Assembly: GCA_947253655.1 (NCBI GenBank)
Contig: CAMYAE010000031.1
Coordinates: forward strand, 1 to 23,896
Direction: 5' to 3'
Length of the DNA stretch: 23,896 bases
Source: an uncultured Bacteroidales bacterium
GTDB taxonomy: Bacteria; Bacteroidota; Bacteroidia; Bacteroidales; UBA932
Each line of letters opens with the position of its first letter. Position 1 is the stretch's first letter. A model generated the notes under the pieces. That model did no database searches. It was not told where the DNA came from and saw only the letters and a program-made list of their open reading frames with translations. Of this stretch, positions 1 to 7,616 are shown piece by piece. The position numbers and the translations under genes were made by a program.

Positions 1-35
1 CCAGAGCCCAAGCCTGAGGCACTTTATAGGCATCT
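1..35 (+). repeat. left-truncated, decayed copy of the palindromic repeat
   Basis: The first 35 bases resemble the plus-oriented repeat half at 1662-1696: a CCAGAG start, a small internal hairpin (GCC tga GGC) and a TAGGCATCT end. The window edge cuts its left flank. An open frame runs through these bases to a stop at 58-60, but the repeat match and the lack of recognisable protein make a gene end less likely. Confidence 0.35.
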
Positions 36-63
36 ATCTGACTTTCTGCTTTATTGCTAATGT

Positions 64-95
64 GCCGACAGTTTGAGTGAAACTGTCGGCTTTTT
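64..95 (+). terminator. intrinsic terminator of an upstream transcript
   Basis: An 11-bp perfect stem (GCCGACAGTTT / AAACTGTCGGC) with a 5-nt loop is followed by TTTTTC. It should end a rightward transcript that starts outside the window. Confidence 0.85.
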
Positions 96-142
96 CTTCA
101 AGGCCTTTAATTATTGACAGATATTTGTGCCAATTTAATGGC

Positions 143-170
143 TTTATTCGGAAAAAAGTGCGATATTTGC
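143..170 (+). promoter_or_regulatory. probable promoter of the FKBP gene
   Basis: The -7 region GATATTTG (162-169) matches the Bacteroidota TAnnTTTG consensus at 7 of 8 positions. It lies in an A-run plus AGTGC context that closely copies the strong promoter at 23737-23767. A clear -33 TTTG is missing. The start codon is about 60 nt downstream. Confidence 0.4.
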
Positions 171-229
171 AACTTGTATGACTTCCTCATAGGAGTTGTT
201 TGTGGAGAAAACTTATAAATATCATAATT

Positions 230-1036
230 ATGAAGACAAACAAATTTATTGCAGCCGCACTTGTGCTCGCTATATCTGTAGCCTGTACTTCAAATGGCGG
301 TAAGACTGCCGGCAATGTGGCCGGCACTGATTCCCTTGGCACTGTAAAGCCTGTAAATCCTAAGTCACTACTCCCTTCAAAGGCTGAGAGAGACTCTGTA
401 AGCTACCTTCTTGGTGTCAATTTCGGTTCATTCCTGAAAGGCTACAACTTCGGCGACGACCTCAATTATGCCCAGATCAAGGCCGGCATCAATGACTTTA
501 TAAAAGCTAAGGGCGATGTCAGGGATTCCAACTTTGTAAAGCAGTTCAAGATTTCTCCGGAAAAGATGAATGATCTTTTCAACTCTTTCCTTGCAAAGAG
601 ACATGATTACACTCTTGCTCAAAATAAGGAAAAGGAGACCAAGTTCCTTGATGCAAATAAGAAAAAGGATAGCGTTACCGTTACAGAGAGCGGTCTTCAG
701 TACATTATCCGCGAAGCAGGAAATGATGTGAAGCCGGGTCCTAAAGACACGATCTTTGTTCATTACAAGGGCACTTTGACAGACGGTACTGTATTTGACG
801 AGACAACTCCGGAGCAGAATTCAGTTAGGCTTACCATGAATGGTGTAGTTAAAGGTTGGACAGAAGGACTCCAGCTTATAGGTGAAGGCGGTAAGATAAA
901 ACTGTTTGTACCTTCCGCTCTCGGTTACGGTGAGAGTGGCTCACGCAATATCGAACCAAACTCTCCGCTTATTTTTGATGTTCAGATTGATTCTGTAAAG
1001 CGTTTCGTTGAGAAGCCGGCAGAAAAGACTGAGTAG
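230..1036 (+). CDS. FKBP-type peptidyl-prolyl cis-trans isomerase, lipoprotein
   Basis: This 268-residue protein should catalyse proline cis-trans isomerisation during folding of exported proteins. The N-terminus is a lipoprotein-type signal ending at Cys19, so it is probably anchored in the periplasm or outer membrane. The lipobox is loose (Ser at -3), and no acidic surface-export signal follows the Cys. Residues about 52-145 match the helical FKBP_N dimerisation region (SVSYLLGVNFG). Residues 165-258 are the FKBP catalytic domain, with VHYKG (177-181), FDE (189-191), Trp210 and LGYGE (231-235), the usual active-site positions. I chose the ATG at 230 because the signal peptide begins there; an in-frame TTG at 200 would add ten residues in front of it. 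No Shine-Dalgarno sequence is seen. A strong terminator follows. Confidence 0.93.
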   Translation: MKTNKFIAAALVLAISVACTSNGGKTAGNVAGTDSLGTVKPVNPKSLLPSKAERDSVSYLLGVNFGSFLKGYNFGDDLNYAQIKAGINDFIKAKGDVRDSNFVKQFKISPEKMNDLFNSFLAKRHDYTLAQNKEKETKFLDANKKKDSVTVTESGLQYIIREAGNDVKPGPKDTIFVHYKGTLTDGTVFDETTPEQNSVRLTMNGVVKGWTEGLQLIGEGGKIKLFVPSALGYGESGSRNIEPNSPLIFDVQIDSVKRFVEKPAEKTE

Positions 1037-1055
1037 TTTTTACATAATATTGTGT

Positions 1056-1091
1056 AAGGCCTGCTCGGTGTTAAGCCTTGCAGGCCTTTTT
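1056..1091 (+). terminator. terminator hairpin between FKBP and DUF3127 genes
   Basis: The stem AAGGCCTGC / GCAGGCCTT (1056-1064 with 1080-1088) is followed by a T-run. It sits only 22 nt before the next start codon, so it either ends the FKBP transcript or acts as a partial brake on expression of the next gene. Confidence 0.8.
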
Positions 1092-1113
1092 ATCGCTTTT
1101 ATCAGAAAATAAT

Positions 1114-1530
1114 ATGGCAAATCTTGAAATAGAAGGGGTTCTCGCCGGAAAAATGAATGTTCAGTCAGGCAAATCAGCGAGAGGCGAGTGGTCAAAGCAA
1201 GAATTCGTTGTGGAATTCCAGGACGGAAATTTCACGTCCAATGCGGTTTTCAGCGTTTGGGGTGCGGACAAGGTGAAAGATCTTGAGGCTTATAGCATAG
1301 GAAGCAGGGTCAAGGTTTCATTTGGGATAAGCAGTCGTGAGTATAACGGCAGATGGTACACGGATTTGCGTGCATGGAGAATTCAGCCGACAGGACAGGG
1401 ACAGCAGGCTTATCCGCAGCAGGATGTACCGGCAGGCTTTGCCCCGACAGGCAATTTCCAGTCTGTTCCGGCTCCGACCTCTGAGGATATTCCCGGCGAA
1501 GTTGCCGCCGATGACGATCTGCCGTTCTAA
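1114..1530 (+). CDS. DUF3127 domain protein with SSB-like C-terminal tail
   Basis: The 138-residue protein matches the Bacteroidota DUF3127 family, predicted OB-fold-like and often mistaken for single-strand DNA-binding protein. Residues 3-91 form the conserved domain, including KQEFVVEF (28-35), FSVWG (46-50) and SREYNGRWYTDLRAWRI (74-90). Residues 92-130 are a Gln/Pro/Gly-rich, probably disordered linker. The chain ends in DDDLPF, almost the acidic tip by which bacterial SSB recruits replication and repair proteins. I infer a nucleic-acid role; no function is established that I can name. The start is the ATG at 1114, because the in-frame upstream start at 1078 lies inside the terminator hairpin. 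No promoter of the Bacteroidota type was found between the terminator and the start codon. Confidence 0.88.
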   Translation: MANLEIEGVLAGKMNVQSGKSARGEWSKQEFVVEFQDGNFTSNAVFSVWGADKVKDLEAYSIGSRVKVSFGISSREYNGRWYTDLRAWRIQPTGQGQQAYPQQDVPAGFAPTGNFQSVPAPTSEDIPGEVAADDDLPF

Positions 1531-1873
1531 ATTTGCAGATTTCTCAGCCGCTGCCGCTTCGTACGTTTGTGCAGATTTCTCAGTCGCTCTCGCTCCTTCG
1601 AAATGACAGGGGCGGCACTGTCATTATGATGTGCTCTTGTTGTCATTATTAGGGCGTCTTTGTCATCCAGAGCCTGCGAAGCAGGCGTAGGGATCTGCGA
1701 CACACGTTTGGGCAGATTTCTCAGTCGCTGCCGCTCCTTCGAAATGACAGGGGCAACACTGTCATTATGAGGGCGTTAGCCCGTAATAATCTGCTAAAAA
1801 TGAGGGTGGCTTTGTTATGCAGAGGCCATTAGGCCGTAGGCATCTGCCGAAATGACAAATTTGGTGTCCGGAA
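1531..1873. repeat. gene-free cluster of palindromic repeat halves
   Basis: The whole 343-bp gap is built from copies of one small element in both orientations. Minus-oriented halves lie at 1535-1560 (partial), 1573-1607 and 1714-1748. Plus-oriented halves lie at 1662-1696, 1761-1796 and 1814-1847. Fixed flanks (GTCAT at one side, ATCTGC at the other) enclose a short internal hairpin. A 59-bp block at 1571-1629 recurs at 1712-1770 with five differences. No convincing coding sequence is present; the short open frames are repeat translations. Confidence 0.85.
1662..1748 (+). repeat. complete bipartite palindromic element
   Basis: An 87-bp unit starts GTCATCC and ends AAATGAC. The left half (1662-1696) has an internal GCCTGC gaa GCAGGC hairpin and is identical over 35 bp to 14861-14895. 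The right half (1714-1748) is an inverted relative. A 17-bp spacer containing CGTTTG separates the halves; a similar spacer occurs in the element at 14861-14938. Confidence 0.8.
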
Positions 1874-2722
1874 TTACAAGACTATAGGCGTCATCACAAG
1901 ACGCCTGTTTTCGTAATGAGCAATATACTTGAAACCCAAACGTGCAAGTTTTGCCGCAAACATATCGAAATTGAAACCTATATGTCCGGCACTATGGGAA
2001 TCCGAGCCGAGACTGACAATTTCCCCTCCCAATTCCTTGTAACGCTTCATAATATCATCATCGAGAGCGGGAGTCCTTCCGTTATAGTCCTGATACGTCT
2101 TTGTATTGATTTCTATGGCTTTTCCGTTTTCGGCAAGCAAACGCAGGACAGCCTCAATAATATCCGGAAAGTCCTTGTATAGTATGTCCGTTTTCGGATA
2201 TGGAGCATACCTTGCCACATAGTCGAAATGCCCCATTATGTCAAAGTCATCGCCAAGCCAGGACATTTCCTCATAAAGCGTTTCAAGATAATGGCCGTAA
2301 GCCTCTTTCCAGTCTTTCCCCTCATAATATCCGCCCCAGAAAGGGTCTGTATCGTCGATATAGTGGAGAGACGCTATCACTGCATCGAACTTTTCCGATG
2401 TCAGAAGATCTCTTATTTCCTTGCGTTTTGATTTGCACAGCCCGATTTCTATACCCTTGAAGAGCCTTGTTCCGTCACCACGGCTTAAAAGCAGGGCCTG
2501 TACTCTGTCAATTTCCGCCTGCTGTTCTGCAACGGAAAACATTTCCGGCACAAGATTCTCGTAGGCGGCTTTCATCGGGGGTACATAAAAATCGCAATGA
2601 TCGGTAAAACTTATTCCGGAAAGCCCTATGGAACTTGCTTTCATAGCACTTTCCTCAACGCTCGTCTTCTTCCCGTCAAATGAAAATTGGCTATGATTAT
2701 GATTATCGTACAGTCCTGTCAT
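1874..2722 (-). CDS. PHP-family phosphatase, histidinol-phosphatase-like
   Basis: The 282-residue protein is a complete PHP-domain metal-dependent phosphoesterase of the HisK/HisJ type, whose known reaction is removal of phosphate from histidinol phosphate in histidine synthesis. Metal-binding motifs are all present: HNH (8-10), TDHCD (40-44), Glu92, SLHY (119-122), His165 in GHFDY, and SDSHSAGH (240-247). No signal peptide is seen, so it is cytosolic. It stands alone, with no other histidine genes nearby; a different phosphoester substrate is therefore possible. The ATG at 2722 is supported because the first metal motif follows at residue 8. It is transcribed divergently from the DUF308 gene, 77 bp away. 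Confidence 0.85.
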   Translation of the reverse strand: MTGLYDNHNHSQFSFDGKKTSVEESAMKASSIGLSGISFTDHCDFYVPPMKAAYENLVPEMFSVAEQQAEIDRVQALLLSRGDGTRLFKGIEIGLCKSKRKEIRDLLTSEKFDAVIASLHYIDDTDPFWGGYYEGKDWKEAYGHYLETLYEEMSWLGDDFDIMGHFDYVARYAPYPKTDILYKDFPDIIEAVLRLLAENGKAIEINTKTYQDYNGRTPALDDDIMKRYKELGGEIVSLGSDSHSAGHIGFNFDMFAAKLARLGFKYIAHYENRRLVMTPIVL

Positions 2723-2764
2723 ACTCTTTATCCTTAATACCTCACGAAAATACTAAAAATTATG

Positions 2765-2772
2765 TATTTTTG
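2765..2772 (+). promoter_or_regulatory. -7 element for the DUF308-dnaG-metG-murB run
   Basis: TATTTTTG is a perfect TAnnTTTG match, 27 nt before the DUF308 start codon. No TTTG is found at the expected -33 distance, so the promoter may be weak or need an activator. It is the only clear promoter noticed for the six-gene run to 12209. Confidence 0.5.
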
Positions 2773-2799
2773 TATAATTTGGTTAAAATCTTAAAAGTT

Positions 2800-3432
2800 A
2801 TGATAACAATAGGGTACAAAAGTAAATTCAGCTCTATGCTGAGGGCTCTTTCAGCTATTGCTATAGGAGCGGTAATGATTGCCAGCAATGATGCGACTAT
2901 TACAGTTGTGAGAGTAATAGCGTCACTTCTGTTTGCCGCAGGCGTTATTTCGTTCATCTACGGCTATGTAAACCGCAGGAAAGGCGTACTGAGCCTTATG
3001 TCAATAAATGCGGTTGTAGATATTATAATCGGTCTCTTACTGTTTTTCTTCCCCGATCCTGTTTCCCACCTGATAGTTTACCTTATAGGTATAATGCTTA
3101 TAGGTTTCGGGGCTCTTCAGCTGCTTGCCATGTCCAGCATTATGTCTCTGCTCGGCTCAGGCTTCATGTCCTTAGTCTTGTCCATTGCTGCGATTATTGG
3201 AGGTATAGTGTTGCTGTTCAATCCTTTCAGCGTAAAGGTGATGAGTATTCTTGCCGGTTTTGCACTTATACTTTATGGCATTCAGGAATTGCGTTCCGCT
3301 TGGCAGATGGACAAGGCAAAAAAAGAATATGAAATAAAATTCGGCTCCTCGGATTCGAATAACGGAGCCTCGGCATCCCCTAATCTCAATGGGGTTAAAG
3401 ACGTTGAATATCATAAGGTTGATGATAAATAA
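2800..3432 (+). CDS. DUF308 (HdeD-like) integral membrane protein
   Basis: The 210-residue protein has six hydrophobic segments (about 14-30, 34-56, 66-86, 89-112, 120-140, 144-163) arranged as repeated helix pairs, the pattern of the DUF308/HdeD family. HdeD is linked to acid resistance in Escherichia coli, but the biochemical role of the family is unknown. A charged hydrophilic tail follows residue 165. The ATG at 2800 is preferred over an in-frame start at 2680, because that extension is hydrophilic and would run through the promoter and into the divergent gene. Its stop codon directly abuts the dnaG start (TAAATG), so the two are very likely co-transcribed and perhaps translationally coupled. 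Confidence 0.82.
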   Translation: MITIGYKSKFSSMLRALSAIAIGAVMIASNDATITVVRVIASLLFAAGVISFIYGYVNRRKGVLSLMSINAVVDIIIGLLLFFFPDPVSHLIVYLIGIMLIGFGALQLLAMSSIMSLLGSGFMSLVLSIAAIIGGIVLLFNPFSVKVMSILAGFALILYGIQELRSAWQMDKAKKEYEIKFGSSDSNNGASASPNLNGVKDVEYHKVDDK

Positions 3433-5415
3433 ATGATTCCTCAGGAAACGGTTAACAGGATACTCGATGCCGCTCAAATCACGGATGTCGTAGGTGACTT
3501 CGTCTCTCTGAAAAGACGAGGTGCCAATTATGTTGCCTGTTGCCCTTTCCATAACGAGAAGACCCCTTCATTTTACGTTTCCCCTGCAAAGGGGATATAT
3601 AAATGTTTCGGCTGCGGCAAATCCGGGACAGCCGTAGGTTTCGTAATGGAACATGAGAGCATGACATACGTTGAGGCTCTTAAGTTCCTTGCAAAAAAGT
3701 ACGGAATAGAGGTAGTTGAAAAGGAGGAGACGGCAGAGGAAATTGCCGCCAGACAGAGGAGCGAAAGCCTGTATCTGGTCTCGGAATTTGCAGGGCAGTT
3801 TTTTCAGGCCGGCCTTAAGTCTACTGAAGGACGGTCTATTGGTTATCAGTATTTCAAGCAGAGGGGTCTTGAAGATGACACAATCCTGAAATACGGCTTG
3901 GGCTGGGCCCCAAAGAGCAGACATGCCCTTTATGATGAGGCTCATGCCAAGGGCTATAAGGATGAATTTCTGACTGCTGCAGGTCTTTGCATACGGAACG
4001 ATGACGGCACTTTTGTCGACCGTTTTTATGATCGGGTCATCTTTCCTATCCATACGGTGAGCGGCAGAGTGGTGGCTTTTGGCGGCAGGACCTTGAAGAC
4101 CGGTCATCCGTCAATGAAATATGTCAATTCCCCGGAAACCGAAATATATTCAAAGAGCAATTCGCTGTACGGCCTGTATTTCGCCAAGAACGAGATCTCA
4201 CGTCAGGACAAATGCTATTTGGTTGAGGGCTATCTGGACGTCCTGTCCATGCATCAGCTCGGCATAACCAATGTCGTGGCTTCAAGCGGAACCTCTCTTA
4301 CCGTGCCGCAAATCAGACTTATAAAGAAATTTACAGAGAATGTCACGATAATGTATGACGGGGACTCTGCCGGCATTCATGCAGCTCTGAGAGGCATAGG
4401 GCTTGTCCTGCAAGAGGGACTGAATGTAAAGGTGGTTCTGATTCCGGACGGAGATGACCCTGATTCGTATGCCAGAAAACATTCTTTGGACGATGTCCGT
4501 GACTTTATTGAAGGTAACGAAAAGGATTTTATAGGCTTCAAGACCGAACTCTTGTTGGACGAAGCCGGAGATGACCCGCTTAAACGTGCAGGTCTTATCA
4601 ATGATATAGCCGACACCATAGCCCTTATACCCGATGCTGTGAAAAGGACTGTATATGTCCAAAGCAGCAGTGAGAGACTTGATATAGGTCAGGATGTAAT
4701 ATTCCAGAGAGTTGCACAGACCAGAAGAAAGATATTGGATGACGAGCTTAAGGCGGAAAACCGGAGGAATTTCCGCGAAAGCCGGGAAGCAAGGACTGTC
4801 GAAGAACCGGAAGAAGCTCATGAAGATAAAATCCAAAATGGCGGCTTAGTCTTTGAAAACGAGACACTTGAGCCATCAGAACGCGAGCTCCTATGGTTTA
4901 TACTCAATTATGGATTGGAGCCGATGAAGTTCGAATCCGATTCCGAGTTCTACGACAAGGATAATGAAGTGACGGTGGCCGATTTTATTGATTCGGCCCT
5001 TTCGGCTGATGACCATAAATTTGAAAACTCAATTTACCGCAAGGCATACGATGAGTATTTCTATTTTTATTATTCCGATTCCTCGCTCGGGCAGCAGGAT
5101 ATCCTGAAAATAATGATGAACGGAGAGGATAGGGAGGTAGCCGGAATAGTAGCGGATATAACCCAGGAAAAGCACCTGCTCACAATCAAGAATTTTATAA
5201 ATTCAATGACTGCACTTTCCACAAAATTGGTAAAAAATGTGCCGCGGGCTATCTTGGTATATCAGTCCAAAAGAGTTAAAGCAAAATTGGACGAACTTAC
5301 GGGCAGGCTTGGAGAGGTACCGGAGCAGGAGCACCAGGAAGAAATTCTGAAAGAGTTCCAGGACAAGACAAAGTTGAGGAAAATGATAGAAGAGAAACTC
5401 GGAAGAGTCAGATAG
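3433..5415 (+). CDS. dnaG: DNA primase
   Basis: DnaG makes the RNA primers for DNA replication at the fork, working with the DnaB helicase. The 660-residue length is normal. The CHC2 zinc finger uses Cys37, His40, Cys58 and Cys61. The RNA polymerase core has RVIFPI (201-206). The TOPRIM metal site is seen as VEGYLD (264-269), YDGDSAG (308-314) and the DPD motif (342-344). The remaining C-terminal part, from about 470, fits the helicase-binding region, which is poorly conserved. The start has no gap from the upstream DUF308 gene, and metG begins 18 bp after the stop. No promoter of its own is visible, unlike the rpsU-dnaG-rpoD arrangement of enterobacteria. Confidence 0.97.
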   Translation: MIPQETVNRILDAAQITDVVGDFVSLKRRGANYVACCPFHNEKTPSFYVSPAKGIYKCFGCGKSGTAVGFVMEHESMTYVEALKFLAKKYGIEVVEKEETAEEIAARQRSESLYLVSEFAGQFFQAGLKSTEGRSIGYQYFKQRGLEDDTILKYGLGWAPKSRHALYDEAHAKGYKDEFLTAAGLCIRNDDGTFVDRFYDRVIFPIHTVSGRVVAFGGRTLKTGHPSMKYVNSPETEIYSKSNSLYGLYFAKNEISRQDKCYLVEGYLDVLSMHQLGITNVVASSGTSLTVPQIRLIKKFTENVTIMYDGDSAGIHAALRGIGLVLQEGLNVKVVLIPDGDDPDSYARKHSLDDVRDFIEGNEKDFIGFKTELLLDEAGDDPLKRAGLINDIADTIALIPDAVKRTVYVQSSSERLDIGQDVIFQRVAQTRRKILDDELKAENRRNFRESREARTVEEPEEAHEDKIQNGGLVFENETLEPSERELLWFILNYGLEPMKFESDSEFYDKDNEVTVADFIDSALSADDHKFENSIYRKAYDEYFYFYYSDSSLGQQDILKIMMNGEDREVAGIVADITQEKHLLTIKNFINSMTALSTKLVKNVPRAILVYQSKRVKAKLDELTGRLGEVPEQEHQEEILKEFQDKTKLRKMIEEKLGRVR

Positions 5416-5433
5416 ATAATAAAATATAAATAT

Positions 5434-7614
5434 ATGGAAAAAAACTTTAAAAGAACATTGGTGACGGCAGCCTTGCCTTACGCAAACGGGCCTGTACATA
5501 TCGGTCATCTCGCCGGGGTATATGTTCCTGCCGATATATATGTCAGGTACCTTAGAATGAGAGGCGAAGATGTGCTCTTTATTTGCGGCAGCGACGAGCA
5601 CGGCGTTCCTATTACGATAAAGGCAAAAAAGAATGGAGTTGCCCCTCAGGCTATTGTAGACAAATATCATAAGCTTATCAAGAATTCGTTCTCCGCTCTT
5701 GGCATCAATTTCGACATATATTCCCGTACCACTTCCAAGGTACACGAGAAAAATGCAGCTGATTTTTTCAAGAAGCTCTATGATGACGACAAGTTCATAA
5801 CCAAAGAGACGGAGCAGTATTATGACCCGGAGGCAAAGACTTTTTTGGCAGACCGTTACATAATAGGCACTTGTCCGAAATGCGGCAATCCTAATGCCTA
5901 CGGAGACCAATGTGAGAAATGCGGTAGCACTTTAAGCCCGGAAGAACTTATAGACCCGAAATCGGCATTGAGCGGCTCGATTCCTCAGAAAGTCATGACA
6001 AAGCATTGGTATCTGCCATTAGACCAATATGAGCCTTGGCTGAGAGATTGGATACTTGAGCAGCATAAAGAATGGAAATCAAATGTTTACGGACAGTGCA
6101 AGAGCTGGATTGACGGCGGATTGCAGCCGCGTGCGGTGAGCCGGGACCTCGATTGGGGCGTGCCTCTTCCGATAGACGGAGCTGAGGGCAAGGTGCTGTA
6201 CGTTTGGTTTGATGCCCCTATAGGCTATATATCCAACACTAAGGAGCTTCTTCCGGAGTCTTGGGAAAAATGGTGGAAATCCGACGAAAGCAGGCTTGTT
6301 CATTTCATCGGCAAAGACAATATCGTGTTCCATTGCATAGTGTTTCCGTCAATGCTTAAGGCAGAGGGCTCGTATATCCTGCCGGACAATGTGCCGGCAA
6401 ATGAGTTCCTTAATCTTGAAGGCAACAAAATCTCGACCTCGAAAAATTGGGCTATATGGCTGAATGAATATGTAGAGGAGTTTGCCGGCCAGGAGGATGT
6501 TTTGAGATATGTGCTGTGCGCCAATGCTCCTGAAACAAAGGATAACGACTTCACATGGAAAGACTTCCAGCAGAGGAACAACAGTGAGCTCGTAGCGGTG
6601 TTCGGCAATTTCGTAAACCGTGCAGTCGTATTGACAAAAAAATATTTTGACGGCAAGGTGCCGGAAAATCTGAAGCCTGAGCAGATCGACAAGGAGACTC
6701 TTAAAGCAATTCTCCCAAGCAGGCAGTCTCTCGAACATTATATTGAGCACTATCATTTCAGAGAAGCGCTCAAAGAAGCCATGAACATAGCCAGAATAGG
6801 CAATAAATATATTTCCGACACAGAGCCTTGGAAAATTGCCAAAACTGATATGGCCAGAACAGCTTCTATACTTTACACTTCTTTACAGATATGTGCGGAT
6901 CTGGCAATTGCTTTTGAGCCGTTCCTGCCTTTCTCTGCAGAGAAGCTGCGCAATATATTGAATGTCGGGGTAAAAGCCGGATATGACTATCGTTCCGGAG
7001 AGGGCGAGCCTACCGAAAACTTCTTCCGTAAAGACGAAGGTAAGGCAATCCATACTAAGCAAATTAAAGACAATCAGGCAATTATGCTTGAATGGGAAAT
7101 GTTCGGCAAAACCGAAATTCTCCCGGTCGGCCATGAACTTGGAGAGGCAGTGCTGCTCTTTGCAAAGATTGAGGATAGCGTTATAGATGCCCAAATCGAG
7201 AAATTGAAATCAATAAAATCTGCCAACGACGCGGAAGCGGCTGCAAAAGAAGCCGAGGAGGCGGCAAGTCATGTCGAGCCACAGAAAGAGGAATGCTTAT
7301 TCGAGGATTTCGACAAAATGGACATAAGGACGGCTACCGTCATTGAGGCGGAGAGAGTTCCTAAGACCGACAAGCTCCTGAAACTGAGTATAGATACGGG
7401 GATAGACAAAAGGGTTATAGTCTCCGGCATAGCCGAATATTATTCACCGGAGGATATGATTGGGAAGCAGATTTGCATTTTAGCAAATCTTAAACCGCGT
7501 GTAATCAGAGGCATAGAGTCCAAGGGTATGATTCTTATGGCAAGGCAGGGAGACGGAAAAATGAGATTTATCACACCTCAGGAAGCCTTGACAAACGGTG
7601 CTCAAATCGGATAG
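5434..7614 (+). CDS. metG: methionyl-tRNA synthetase with C-terminal tRNA-binding domain
   Basis: This enzyme charges tRNA-Met with methionine in the cytosol. The Rossmann catalytic domain carries the HIGH motif (22-25) and the KMSKS-loop equivalent KISTSK (332-337). Between them the knuckle insertion has one four-Cys zinc site (Cys147, 150, 160, 163). The anticodon-binding helical domain follows to about residue 600. An Ala/Glu-rich linker (598-620) joins it to an OB-fold tRNA-binding domain (622-726), which in this family promotes dimerisation and tRNA capture. The 726-residue length is somewhat above the common 680, probably through a loop near 511-560 and the linker. It sits between dnaG and murB with only 2 bp before the murB start. 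Confidence 0.97.
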   Translation: MEKNFKRTLVTAALPYANGPVHIGHLAGVYVPADIYVRYLRMRGEDVLFICGSDEHGVPITIKAKKNGVAPQAIVDKYHKLIKNSFSALGINFDIYSRTTSKVHEKNAADFFKKLYDDDKFITKETEQYYDPEAKTFLADRYIIGTCPKCGNPNAYGDQCEKCGSTLSPEELIDPKSALSGSIPQKVMTKHWYLPLDQYEPWLRDWILEQHKEWKSNVYGQCKSWIDGGLQPRAVSRDLDWGVPLPIDGAEGKVLYVWFDAPIGYISNTKELLPESWEKWWKSDESRLVHFIGKDNIVFHCIVFPSMLKAEGSYILPDNVPANEFLNLEGNKISTSKNWAIWLNEYVEEFAGQEDVLRYVLCANAPETKDNDFTWKDFQQRNNSELVAVFGNFVNRAVVLTKKYFDGKVPENLKPEQIDKETLKAILPSRQSLEHYIEHYHFREALKEAMNIARIGNKYISDTEPWKIAKTDMARTASILYTSLQICADLAIAFEPFLPFSAEKLRNILNVGVKAGYDYRSGEGEPTENFFRKDEGKAIHTKQIKDNQAIMLEWEMFGKTEILPVGHELGEAVLLFAKIEDSVIDAQIEKLKSIKSANDAEAAAKEAEEAASHVEPQKEECLFEDFDKMDIRTATVIEAERVPKTDKLLKLSIDTGIDKRVIVSGIAEYYSPEDMIGKQICILANLKPRVIRGIESKGMILMARQGDGKMRFITPQEALTNGAQIG

Positions 7615-7616
7615 GG

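Noticed and set aside
1..60. Open frame reading to a stop at 58-60, as the end of an upstream gene
   Set aside because: The bases fit a decayed copy of the palindromic repeat, other frames are equally possible, and no protein family is recognised.
200..229. TTG start for the FKBP gene
   Set aside because: It would put ten residues before a complete lipoprotein signal peptide; the ATG at 230 fits.
1337..1606. An 89-codon frame overlapping the DUF3127 gene
   Set aside because: It lies out of frame inside a well-supported gene and ends in translated repeat sequence.
1535..1850. CRISPR-like array
   Set aside because: The repeats alternate in orientation, vary in length and lack regular spacers; no cas genes are present.
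2680..2799. N-terminal extension of the DUF308 protein
   Set aside because: The extension overlaps the divergent PHP gene and the -7 element and is hydrophilic before the first membrane segment.
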